A model generated the notes under the pieces. It did not search any database. It was not told the origin of the DNA and saw only the letters and a list, made by a program, of their open reading frames with translations. The position numbers were made by a program, and so were the translations under genes. From Rapana venosa (Eukaryota > Mollusca > Gastropoda > Neogastropoda > Muricidae): a stretch of 64,000 bases of DNA. Location: contig CM054157.1 in the NCBI GenBank assembly GCA_028751875.1, positions 2,926,014 through 2,990,013 of the forward strand. The letters are read 5' to 3'. Positions within the stretch are counted from its first letter, which is position 1, and every line of letters begins with the position of its first letter. Shown here one piece after another: positions 54,795 to 63,350 of the stretch.

Positions 54795-57700
54795 TACACA
54801 CACACACACACACATACACACACACACATACACACATACATACATACATTCCACACACATACATACACACACACACACACACTTACACACGGGCCTAATA
54901 TTAAACATGATCTTATAACTGAAATAAACCATATTATACACTTTCTCATATTAAGAGGCACTAGTGTCACCTTTTGCTGGGTACCATCGCATTGCAATAT
55001 CTTTTATAATGAAAAGGTTGATAGAGCAGCTAAAAATGCGGCAGCACATTCAAACTCTGCTGCTGTCTTGAATATACCAATGTCAATTCATGAGAATTAT
55101 AACTTGATAGAAAGTGCTTGCTGGAAGCATGTTAGGAAGAAACAAGAAGATGCAGGGTTTTCCCATGGTACCACTTCTATTTTTGACCTAAATTTCTTTC
55201 TCTCTTCTCGTTTTGGGTTAGATAAATCACGCCAAAGGCCAGTCATAAGTCTTATTAATAGACTGAAGTTAAATGCTTTCCATACAAAATTTTCTAGAAA
55301 TGTGCATTGTGTGTGTGGTGGGGCAATCTCAAACATTCATATTCTTTTCGAATGCCAAATGTTAAAAAAGCAGCTGCCCACCATTCGTGAGAGATCTTTG
55401 CAAAAGGTTTTGAATAATTCTACATTGCTCTGTGAAATTGCTTTGCTGTTGAAAGAGAGTTGTGTTAGTAATTTGCTATAGCACAAGTAAGTATGTCATT
55501 TATTGATTTGAAGCATAGGCATTCTACCCACCATAGTATAGTTTTCGAAATTGTTACCTTTTTTTCCCAGTGTTCTTTTAGCATGGAATACTTGAAATGT
55601 ATCTTTTGATCTGTTGTAGTTTAATTAGCTATTTATTCATAAGGTAAAATCATTTCTTTCATTGTATTATATTTACAGAAGTTAGACAGTTCCTTAACCC
55701 TTTTTTTCTGAATTGTTTGCCTTTTTGTGTCTAATATCACTTAATGTGAATAGACGTTAAATTGAAGAACAACAACAACACCACACACACACAAATGATT
55801 CCGTGACTTCATTTCTTCCCTCAACTCCTTCAGGAGTTGCTGAAGCAGGGCACTCAATTTTCCAGACAGCGTGTCAAGGGCAAGGTGAACCTGCCGAGTC
55901 CACTCCTCTCCTGGTTGCAGGGGGACAGGGTGGCCTGGCGGTTAGAGCCTTGTGCATTGCGCTAGGGATCTGACAGCCCGGGTTTGAGCTACTATCCAGA
56001 TGCCTGCCCATTTAAGGTGGTTTTTTCCCCCTAAGTTAACGTCAGTGTTGACTCCATTTCCCGCGAAAGCCCTTCAGATCTTCTTCTTCTTTTTTTGTCA
56101 TGTTTCTCCCAAAAGGGGAGGTTTGACATTGATGAGCCTTCTCCATCCCCTCTCTGTTTTGAGCTTCCTCCTTCTTTATGCCCCTTTCTCTGAGATCATC
56201 TGCAATACAGGCAGCCCAGGTTTCCTGAAAGCCCTTCAGATGAGACTATAAACCGAGGTCACTGTCGGTTACCTTCAGATCATGAGAATGTTGTTCTGAC
56301 CACAACCCCATCCCCCCCCCCCCCCCCCCCCTCCCCCCCACATAACACACATACCCAAGCACACACATACACACCAATCACTCTCACACACATGCAGGGG
56401 TTACTACTGAAGTGTGTTTATCAAGCCCTAGTATAAACCAAAAAGACACATGATCCATATCAAACTCACCACTTTCATCTGTTCCTCTTTCACTGATGGG
56501 TCCATTAGCACAGTCTTGTCATGAATTCGCTGCAGACAAGAACAATGACAAGTGTTAAGTAACATCATTTTCTGTTTTCACTTACACCTTTGTTTCTTTT
56601 TGCATGACAGTATGCAAGTATCGAAAAGTTGCTGATTGTTGTTCAATTAAAAAGAAAATAATTGAATGAGAGACACAGAGAGAGAGACACACACACACAC
56701 ACAAAGACACAGACAGACAGACAGAGAGAGACAGAGTGAACAATGAACAAAGTTTATTCTTCAGGCCACCAGCCCCTAGAATGGGGTCAAACCAAGCATA
56801 TCAAAATGACGCCAAAACAAAACATGACATATATGGCAACTGCCAATGGCCACGTTGTTAACACCTAGGGCTTTTTGTACAGTCATCATAAATAATCTTT
56901 ATTCTTCTTTTTTGAGTGCTCAGACAGCAACTTTTGTTGACTGGTCATATGAGCGAGAAACGTGCTGCGCTGCCGTTAAACGCCTGACAAGTCAAGCCCA
57001 GCACATCCAACTTCTGCATGGGAGAGAAGTGTTACCTTTTTAAGTCTTTCTAGGCAAAAAAAGGCAGAGGAATAAACACAAAAAGACAGAAAACAGACAA
57101 GAAGGGAGGTGACAGGAAGAAAAGGAACAAGGCAGAGACAAAGAGAGGATTAGAAGAGAAGGGAATTCCTAGCACAGAATTTCCAGAAGGTGGGAATCAA
57201 TGCTATTTTTACAGACAGGCCCCCGGCATGAGAAAAATAGTCTTTCTCATGTGTATTAATCCCACTCACCGCTGTGCATGCAACCACCAGGTCAAACAAC
57301 TCGATTCCTGCATCAGCCAGAGCCAGACAGGCGCAAGTGATGGCTGTCGACAAGACTGAAACCACACAGAACGAAAAGACCGTGCGCTGGAACCTGCTCA
57401 GATGCCACCTGCATATTTTCTCAAATGGGACGATTCAACCCACCAAGTTATTTCCATTACTTTTTATTTTTTATTCTTTTATATCAAGGATAATGGAATA
57501 ACCACTTATTTTGTCTAGCATGCCAGTTTATGAAAGAAACAACAAACAACAACAACCATACTGTGGTGTCATATTTACAACAATGCTTCAGGCATAAGAA
57601 AAGTTTCGGGGGTAAAAACCCCAACAAAACAAAAAGGTACAAATTACTCAACTCTTACTCTTCTTTCTAAGGCTGTAACTTACTCTTTACATGGTTTTAC

Positions 57701-58221
57701 AACTAGAGCACCTATTCGCAATAGTTTTGTAATTTACTATCACACATAAACATATGCACACCCATTAGCACACCTCATCATTTTCTCTCTCTAAAAACAC
57801 ACACGCACGTGCGCGTGCATGCACGTACGCACCCACACACACACACAAAAGTTACAGAAAACCAATCACACATTACAAATCTCTCCACCACCCCACCCCC
57901 AATATCCTACCCAAAATCAGCCCGACAGAGCACATACACACACAACCACACCAAACCAAACCCACACTCACCACTCCCATCATTCTCCAGCACAGAGACA
58001 TAGATGTCCACCTGAGACTTGGGGAATGAGTCCTGTCCACAAATCAATACAGGTACATAGTTAACAATAACATCTTCACAAAACTACTAGAATATAGATA
58101 GATAAGATAAATAGGCCGATAGACAGATAGATAAATAGATAGCGAGAGAGACAGAAAGACAGGCAGGCAGGCAGGCAGGCAGGCAGACAGACAGACAGAC
58201 ACAAGCTTAACATCTTTATGA

Positions 58222-58262
<41 letters not shown>

Positions 58263-61200
58263 CATACATACACACACACAAATATACATATATGTATAAA
58301 AGACAAAAATTACTCTTCTGCTATCTTTACGGTCATGTTCACCAGTCAACATCTCTCTCACAGGTTTTTACAGCCAACAGAATGATAAAGCGAAAAATAA
58401 ATAAAACAAAAACAAAACTGATACAATGTTGAATGTGTTATAGTTTTTCTTTTTTGTTTTTTAACATGCAGGAACTTCATAATTCACTACTGTTACTGGA
58501 ACTCAGCTTCTTTTTCTTTATTTAAAAATTCTTTTATTTTGAGGATAATGGAATAAGCACTCTCATGTGCTTTTTTTTTTTAATCCAGTCCCTGTGTGTA
58601 TGCAGTTTTGTTAATTTTATCATCAGTTCCCACCGGCACACAATGGCCTATTCTAAAAAGTGCAACAGGTTTTAATGTATGTGTAAGATTTCTGTATGCA
58701 TTCGCACATGGGACCTTGGTTTATAGTCTCATATGAAGGACTTTTGGGGGGTGTGGAGTCAGCACTGATGTTAAGTCCAGAGGAAAAATCCTCTTGAAAG
58801 AGATTTAAAGCCTTTTAGATCTTTCCTCAACAAAGTTAGTGACAGACAACAGTAAGTGGCTTTAAGTTTTTTGGTGGTTTTTTTTTTTTAATCATTGTTG
58901 CTTTTTAAAAAAGTTTTAATTTTTTTAAAAAGCTGATATTGGCAAAAGTGAAAAGAAGGGTAGAGCTACGCTAATGAGTAATGTGCAACACATTCACCCA
59001 TCTCCCCTCCCCCTCTCTGAAGATCATACTGAATTTCATGCAAAAGAATCTGCTGTGATAAATACAGGACACTACAAAACATTACACTACAAAACATTGC
59101 AATATTAATACAATACAAAACAACAGTGACTTTTTACAGAAAGAATGAGATTTTCTAAGGAGGGAAGGAGGGTTGTTTTCTGGGTTAAAAAACATACAAA
59201 CCAACAAACCCTGAAACCTTTTCTGACATTTTCACATTATCATTCATCCATTTCATCATGAACATAACAAAAGCTATCAACGGTCTTCAGCTTCACCGAT
59301 CGATACATTCATCCAACATTACAACACCACCAAGATACTTCCATGTGTGCACAAATTTGATATTTTTCACAATTGAATGTCCCCAAACAAACCTGCCCCA
59401 TTTTAAAAGAATGAGGTTTTTTTGGAAGTCAGAGCTGGTCAGCTTAAAATATGTAAATAATGTCTTAAAGAACAATCCTGTCCATGGTGATTCAACTTGA
59501 TGCCAGACTTGTCTAAGGGAAGGAACTGTGACTACAGTGTGAGAACGCAATATTGAAAAATTAAGGATTATGTCCCTTGGAATTACATTATCGCATCAAC
59601 CAAATTCTGTCCGAAAAATGTATTTGACAATCTTTCAACACAAAGATAAAGGATAGAACTCTGTTTCTGAGTGACTCAATGGATTCCAACATATCTACTT
59701 ACTTAAGCAGAGTGTTTGCCTTTTTTTTTTAACATTGTATTTTCTTTAACCTCTTAACTTCTGAGTGCAGGTGCACCCTAATATTCCAGGGAATAAAATC
59801 CTATGTACCACTTGCTATGTTCATGTCCCTCTTACTCAGAAATTACTAAATGAATAATCCTGATAGTCTACCCAATGACAGTATATATATCGTAGATTAC
59901 TTTGAGGTAAGCTCAAATTAGTTAGCATGATATTTAACTACAAAATATATTTAAACTGTAAAATATCAACCAAAAATACACTTTCTTCATCACTACTGTC
60001 ATTCTGAGTATCCCCCCCCTCGCCCCCCCCCCCCCCCCCCTCCCAGCCTTATTAACGTCAAACATAAGTCCAGGCAAAATCTTGTTCAATTTTTAAAAAT
60101 GCACTATCTCCTGAATCATACACGATCGTTTTCATCATTGTCAGGTAAATCTAAAGTTTTATTTGCCCCATATACAGCTGTGTAAAGTTATTGATACCTT
60201 CAACAAGAAGTGTCAGCCATTTTAAACAAGAACTGCCCAAGCAGTCATGCATAAAAACACAAAATATGAGCTAAAATAACGATCGTTTTTGCCACAATTT
60301 TTGCAGCTGGATGTTGCCAAGCAACAGGAGAGTGATCTCCACTAATTTTGGAGTCCTTTCCCTTTAACAGTAGTCAAGGAAGCTGGTTTGTTTACTTCGG
60401 TTTGACACCCCGGAAATTTTCTGGGTTGTAGGCGCATACAGTGCACATTTAGCCCCGGAAAATTTCCAGGGTGGGGCAGTCTAGTGGATAAAATATCTAA
60501 ACAATGTCTTGAAGAACAACCCTGTCCATAGCAATTCAACTTGATGCCAGGCTTGTCTAAGGGAAGGAACTGTGACTACAGTGTGAGATTGCAATCTTGA
60601 AAGTTTAAGGATTATGTCCCTTGGATTTGCATTATTGCATCAACCAAACTCTGTCAGAAAAATGTATTTGACAATCTTTCAACATAGAGATAAAGGTTAG
60701 AACTCTGTTTCTGAGTGACTCAATGGATTCCAACATCTCTACTTACTTAAGCAAACTGTTTGCCTTTTTTTTTTTTTTTTACATTGTATTTTCTTTAAGC
60801 AGGCAGTGTAATAATATTCACAGCAACTACAACAATAATTATGGTGATTATCTTTCTTCTACAGCACATTTCCTTTAACTTTTTCATTCCATCACAAATC
60901 AAATCTGTCTTGCATAGACTAGGCAAGAGAGAGAACAAATAATGCACAAACTTGCACTATAGAATATAAACTTTTTTTTAATAATCAAGCCGTGCCACCT
61001 GCTTGAGAAATTAGTCAAGTCAAGTCAAGTCAAAAACACTTTAATCACCCCATGAAGGGCAATTACAATACTGACAAGCAGATTGATACACATAAACAAT
61101 CTCAAAGACACAAAAAGCTATATTTCATATTGGTTAAAACATTCCAAAAAGACTTCAAATAAAATGTCACGAACACACACACACACACCAACACACACGC

Positions 61201-62446
61201 GCGCATGCGCACACACACATACATACACACACACACACACATCAATTGTGAACACAATTTTAAACCCATTGACTAGAAGACATAAAAACATATTTTTTAC
61301 GCACGCATATATGCAGCACGTACACAAGGAAAATATTGATCGCCAATGAAGAGCCACGATACAAAACACAGCCACCAACCCACCAATCGCACGGCAGGTT
61401 CCACAGCCTCCAGCAGCTGCGCGGAGAAATCTTTCTCCTGTCCGTCCTGCATGTGCTGGCGACGAACGCGACAGGAAAAGGGAGCAAACTTGACATCGCA
61501 ATTGACCTGCCCTTGGATACTGAAGTCCTCTCTCCTCGCTACTTCCCTGGGACCATAGCTGTGAGGGGAAAAGAAAAAAAAAGGAAAAAAATATGTTTTA
61601 CAGGTAAAGGTGTTCCCACAACCTATGCGGTCAATGGGGAGCGAGGTGTCAAAAACCTCGGTTTCTCTATGGGCCAGTGTTTTGAGTGCAGTGCCCATCT
61701 CCTCTCCCTCGCTGCTTTACCTTCCCTGACTCTAAAGAGGGCAGGTAACCATTTACAGCTGGGTAAACTGAGGGACTGTACTCAAGCCAAGGCACACAAA
61801 TGGTCACCCATCCACAAGGCAACCGTGCTGAACTTTAGCTTAGGGCGAGCGAGTGGTTTGATTACTGAGCTATCATGTCCCCATGTGTTTTATAGTGAGC
61901 AGCAATATTTGCACTTTTTACGGTGCATTCTGCACAGCTCAAACACAACCCACCTTCTACTTAAACTGAAACTGTGCTTTTTTCCACTGCCCCTCAACTC
62001 CCAATGGCCTTTACAAGGCAACAACAACAAAACAGAAGTCATTTTAAGGATAGGGAAACAAATACATGTGCAGACAGAAAAAGAGAAAAATGGGTGGTGC
62101 AGCTCTTGTGGCAACACGCTCTCCCTGGGGAGAGCAGCCCGAATTTCATGCAGAGAAATCTTGTGACAAACTTTAAAGGGGTATAAATAAATAAATAAAT
62201 AACATAAATTTTAAGCAAGTGGTGAAAACTGAAATGCCTTTTCTGGTTAGCCGCATTTTAAATTGTTAACAACTTTAAGACTGATAGCTGTCTGCAGACC
62301 GATGATAGCTCATGAGGGTGTGATGGAGTGAGTCTGGGTGTGATTGCATGTGGCAAGAGTGGATTGAACAAAGTCAATATGGTATACAAAGATCATGTTA
62401 CATAAAAACTAAATGAAGGCACCAATAACACACACACACACACACA

Positions 62447-62493
<47 letters not shown>

Positions 62494-63350
62494 AAATTCA
62501 TTCAACTCAGCAGAACAACAAAACCAAATCATTGAGTACGAGGTGGAACCATTACTCAGCTGCTTGGCTGTTGTAAGTTAACTGTCTACTCATGCTGATG
62601 ATCTAGACTTGTTAATGGAATAAAATCTCTCTTTAACTAAAGAAGTAGTTCAAGTACACTTACACAGCACACACCACTTTGGTCTGTCCAAATTCTGCCA
62701 GAGCTGACCCTTTGGCTTGACTCAGCAGACCTGCTTTTAAGTCTGAAACCAAATGGCCCATCAACACAATGACATATAATATACTGTATACATATATTTA
62801 TATACAGCAATGTGTACACTAAAGTGACAATCTTTATGAACACAATCAACACAAACTATTTCCTGATGCAGTAATGGAAACTTCTAATGCTCTTTACCTT
62901 CCAAATTTGAGCCAGGAGCCAAGAGAGCTAACGCTTTTAAGTTTAAGGGAGAGAAAAATGTCTTACAATTATGATGTCATACCACTTTTGAATGATTTTT
63001 TTTTTAATGCAAGGGAGCGAGAAGGGGAGGGGTCAGGGGGGGAGGGAGGGATGTACATGCACACACACAAATTATACACAAAATTCAATCATATTTTAAA
63101 CCAAAGTAATAATATTAGTACTAAAGTATGCAAACTACAAGTAATGGAATGGGGTGAAAAAAGCAAGAAAGAGAAAAGGAATTACAGAGAAAAGGATGAG
63201 GAAAAAATCAGTTATGTCAGAAGGGAAGGGGAGGGAGGGGCAAAAACAAAAAGAGAAAAAAAGAGAATTAAAAAAAAAAAGTTTTTACTCACACACAGGC
63301 CTGTGATCTTCCTCTGTGCGTCCATCTGTTCTTTTACCATTTACCAAAGG
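51856..63350 (-). CDS. EXOSC6: Exosome complex component MTR3 (EXOSC6), split gene, first exon outside window
   Basis: Encodes one of the six RNase PH-like subunits forming the ring of the RNA exosome, which acts in 3'-end RNA processing and decay in nucleus and cytoplasm. In animals MTR3 is non-catalytic and pairs with RRP42. Seven in-frame exons join with GT-AG introns to 210 residues, out of about 270 in the human protein. Diagnostic stretches: RPVYLKAGLLSQAKGSA, VVCAVYGPRE, LLEAVEPAVRL, ALADAGIELFDLVV and GGELTLAFMPSIGQVSAV. The combination 'E-x-x-E-P-A-V-R-L' plus 'A-L-A-D-A-G-I-E-L-F-D-L-V-V' fits MTR3 better than RRP41 or RRP46. Visible introns are 550, 1105, 3351, 616, 740, 2495 and about 1922 bp, and hold SINE-A, SINE-B, SINE-C and LINE fragments. 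The N-terminal exon is not visible up to 64000. The last exon is damaged or misassembled. Identification is from recalled family sequence. Confidence 0.88.
51955..52240. repeat. (AC)n-rich microsatellite
   Basis: ACAC with CATAC words. Open frames rich in T/H or C/V are shadows. Lies in the last EXOSC6 intron. Confidence 0.9.
52241..52905. other. Intronic sequence, poor quality
   Basis: Short AC/ATAC tracts at 52510-52610 and long A and T runs at 52620-52800. 52250-52320 contains a short unique stretch with an AG ('ctctgcag' on minus near 52300), but no frame there fits MTR3. Confidence 0.5.
52906..53295 (+). mobile_element. SINE-A pieces, degraded
   Basis: 52906-52960 is a core piece ('gccgactccaccccccgaaa'). 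From about 52975 a damaged head ('gacgaccgggttcgatttcc') leads into a body running to 'ttattcccttttcctcaaaa'. Two copies or a partial duplication. Blurred consensus. Confidence 0.7.
53300..53580 (+). mobile_element. SINE-C copy, degraded, 5' truncated
   Basis: B-box region 'gggggttcgatccccatttg', core 'atgagccgataaaccccggt', 'gtaaaagaaaaacccaccaa' and the end 'gtggcgacatcagagctctc'. Confidence 0.75.
53583..53825. repeat. (AATAC)n pentanucleotide array
   Basis: About 48 units of CAATA with GC, GT and CA substitutions. The long minus-strand open frame rich in V/L/Y/C is repeat translation. Confidence 0.92.
53864..53974 (-). CDS. EXOSC6: EXOSC6 exon (codes ASGGRPGGEL...ELLTQ)
   Basis: 37 codons, phase 0 at both ends, donor GTGAGC at 53863. 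The acceptor is at 53975-53976 ('ggtgcag'); an alternative AG six bases upstream would add two residues (VQ). Contains GGELTLAFMPSIGQVSAV, the RNase PH-fold strand pair that in MTR3 precedes the C-terminal helix. The exon lies 38 bp from the (AATAC)n array and 60 bp from a SINE-A. Confidence 0.88.
54035..54262 (+). mobile_element. SINE-A 3' two-thirds
   Basis: Clean copy from 'agtccttcggatgagactat' to the tail near 54255. Lies in an EXOSC6 intron, opposite strand to the gene. Confidence 0.9.
54299..54495 (-). mobile_element. 5'-truncated LINE end with (CTT)n
   Basis: The minus strand reads NFVVDGKRPKGRPSKTWAAC then IADDLRERGI..., followed by 'ggtttgacattg' untranslated sequence and (AAG)n. 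The basic G-R-P-x-K-T-W motif marks the end of an RTE-like ORF. A shorter copy of the same end is at 56080-56226. Confidence 0.7.
54655..54893. repeat. (AC)n/(ATAC)n microsatellite
   Basis: ACAC with CATA blocks at 54760-54785 and 54835-54850. It lies inside the LINE fragment that continues at 54895. 54496-54654 is unassigned. Confidence 0.9.
54895..55790 (+). pseudogene. LINE 3' portion: RNase H end, Cys-rich C-terminus and 3' UTR
   Basis: Open without interruption for about 195 codons (54897-55481). It begins in RNase H (FCWVPSHCNIFYNEKVDRAAK, the H-x(n)-G/Y-N-E-x-x-D end), then a region with RPVISLINRLKLNAFHTKF and CVCGGAISNIHILFEC, a C-x-C...H-x-x-x-x-C finger-like motif common at the end of such ORFs. 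A 3' untranslated stretch follows, ending 'gaatagacgttaaattgaag' and (AAC)n at 55790. 5' truncated, so not functional. The intact frame suggests a young insertion. Inside an EXOSC6 intron, opposite strand. Confidence 0.75.
55918..56262 (+). mobile_element. SINE-A3 split by a LINE end
   Basis: Head 'gacagggtggcctggcggtt', A3 segment 'gcctgcccatttaaggtggt' and body to 56079. It resumes at 56227 and stops at 'aaaccgaggtcactgt'. Confidence 0.85.
56080..56226 (-). mobile_element. 147-bp LINE 3' end inserted in SINE-A3
   Basis: Flanked by a perfect 15-bp target duplication 'gaaagcccttcagat' (56065-56079 and 56227-56241). The minus strand carries the same ORF end and (AAG)n tail as 54299-54495, but is 5'-truncated further. 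Confidence 0.9.
56470..56529 (-). CDS. EXOSC6: EXOSC6 exon (codes RIHDKTVLMDPSVKEEQMKV)
   Basis: 20 codons, phase 0 at both ends. Acceptor 'cttgtctgcag' (AG at 56530-56531), donor GTGAGT at 56469. The L-M-D-P-S-x-x-E-E pattern is the 'DPT/DPS...EE' loop shared by MTR3 and RRP46 family members. 56263-56469 has a C run at 56310-56340 and AC words only. Confidence 0.9.
56640..56740. repeat. (GA)n/(ACAG)n tract
   Basis: Short GAGA, ACAC and ACAG repeats in an EXOSC6 intron. 56741-56904 is unique intron. Confidence 0.85.
56905..57195 (+). repeat. R5 dispersed repeat, longest copy
   Basis: 'gagtgctcagacagcaactt', 'tatgagcgagaaacgtgctg', 'gccgttaaacgcctgacaag', an A/G-rich middle and 'gggaattcctagcacagaat'. 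Ends 75 bp before an EXOSC6 exon. Confidence 0.75.
57270..57355 (-). CDS. EXOSC6: EXOSC6 exon (codes (V)LSTAITCACLALADAG...)
   Basis: 86 bp: two bases completing a split valine, then 28 codons. Acceptor 'gtgtggtttcag', donor GTGAGT at 57269. Contains ALADAGIELFDLVVACTA, the most diagnostic MTR3 segment in the window. Confidence 0.93.
57462..57515 (-). mobile_element. SINE-A tail fragment
   Basis: 'ttatatcaaggataatggaa' only. The rest is missing. 57516-57790 is unique intron, and 57800-57850 is AC/GCAC. Confidence 0.7.
57972..58032 (-). CDS. EXOSC6: EXOSC6 exon (codes DSFPKSQVDIYVSVLENDGS)
   Basis: 61 bp: 20 codons plus one base. Acceptor 'gatttgtggacag', donor GTGAGT at 57971. The P-x-S-Q-(V/I)-D-(I/V)-x-V-x-V-L-x-x-D-G strand is general to RNase PH-like exosome subunits. 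Confidence 0.92.
58085..58300. repeat. Run of five microsatellites
   Basis: (GATA)n 58092-58140, (CAGG)n 58160-58184, (ACAG)n 58184-58200, (TA)n 58227-58258, then (CATA)n and (AC)n to 58280, all within 200 bp of an EXOSC6 intron. Confidence 0.88.
58524..58812 (-). mobile_element. SINE-A copy lacking the tRNA head
   Basis: Tail near 58540 to 'tcctcttgaaagagatttaa' near 58810. The head is lost and the body is diverged, an older copy. 58813-59445 is AT-rich intron without a recognised feature. Confidence 0.85.
59446..59750 (+). repeat. 305-bp direct repeat, copy 1
   Basis: Matches 60489-60798 at roughly 90% by eye: 'gccagacttgtctaagggaa', 'ggattatgtcccttggaatt' and 'gagtgactcaatggattcca', ending with a T run and 'cattgtattttctttaa'. 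No coding signal and no similarity to the SINEs. Confidence 0.9.
59751..60488. other. Intron between the two direct repeats
   Basis: AT-rich unique sequence with a C run at 60012-60040. At 60408-60472 two near-palindromic 'ccccggaaattttctgg' and 'ccccggaaaatttccagg' words face each other around a 40-bp spacer. No gene. Confidence 0.6.
60489..60798 (+). repeat. 305-bp direct repeat, copy 2
   Basis: Same order and orientation as copy 1, offset 1043 bp. Differences are mostly single bases and a longer T run (60762-60780). 60799-61169 is intron with nothing recognised beyond (AAGTC)n at 61012-61031. Confidence 0.9.
61170..61245. repeat. (AC)n microsatellite
   Basis: AC with GCGC and CATA interruptions, in an EXOSC6 intron. 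Confidence 0.9.
61384..61558 (-). CDS. EXOSC6: EXOSC6 exon (codes YGPREVARRED...AVEPAVRL)
   Basis: 175 bp: one base completing a split valine, then 58 codons. Acceptor 'cccctcacag' at 61559, donor GTGGGT at 61383, slightly weak. Contains YGPREVARRE (the G-P loop common to the ring subunits), QVNCDVKFAPFS and QLLEAVEPAVRL. The largest EXOSC6 exon seen. Confidence 0.93.
61601..61882 (-). mobile_element. SINE-B copy, full length, diverged
   Basis: On minus: head 'ggggacatgatagctcagta', 5S-like segment decayed ('ccttgtggatgggtgaccat'), body, and 3' end 'gggaacacctttacctg'. Lies 43 bp from the EXOSC6 exon. Confidence 0.85.
61960..62205 (+). mobile_element. SINE-C 3' half
   Basis: 'ggcaacaacaacaaaacaga', 'gggtggtgcagctcttgtgg', 'ctggggagagcagcccgaat' and an (AAAT)n tail. 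Head and first core part missing. Confidence 0.85.
62430..62490. repeat. (AC)n microsatellite
   Basis: About 28 AC units with one CATA interruption. Flanks are unique EXOSC6 intron (62206-62429 and 62491-62663). Confidence 0.92.
62664..62742 (-). CDS. EXOSC6: EXOSC6 exon (codes (Y)LKAGLLSQAKGSALAEFG...)
   Basis: 79 bp: two bases, 25 codons, two bases. Acceptor 'atttggtttcag', donor GTAAGT at 62663. Contains AGLLSQAKGSALAEFGQTKV, which follows the RNase PH-like 'G-S-A-x-x-E-x-G-x-T-K-V' strand pattern. Confidence 0.94.
63293..63350 (-). CDS. EXOSC6: EXOSC6 exon (codes PLVNGKRTDGRTEEDHRPV)
   Basis: 58 bp: 19 codons plus one base of a split tyrosine. Acceptor 'ttcatttccag' (AG at 63351-63352), donor GTGAGT at 63292. 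R-x-D-G-R-x-x-E...R-P-V is the N-terminal signature of RNase PH-like exosome subunits. There is no start codon in this exon, so at least one upstream exon is needed. Confidence 0.9.

Noticed and set aside
59258..59500. 80-codon plus-strand frame in the EXOSC6 intron
   Set aside because: No recognisable motif, and half of it lies in the duplicated 305-bp segment, where the second copy does not keep the frame.
61336..62166. 276-codon plus-strand open frame
   Set aside because: It is antisense to the EXOSC6 exon at 61384-61558 and runs through SINE-B and SINE-C. The minus-strand exon has splice borders and homology, this frame has neither.
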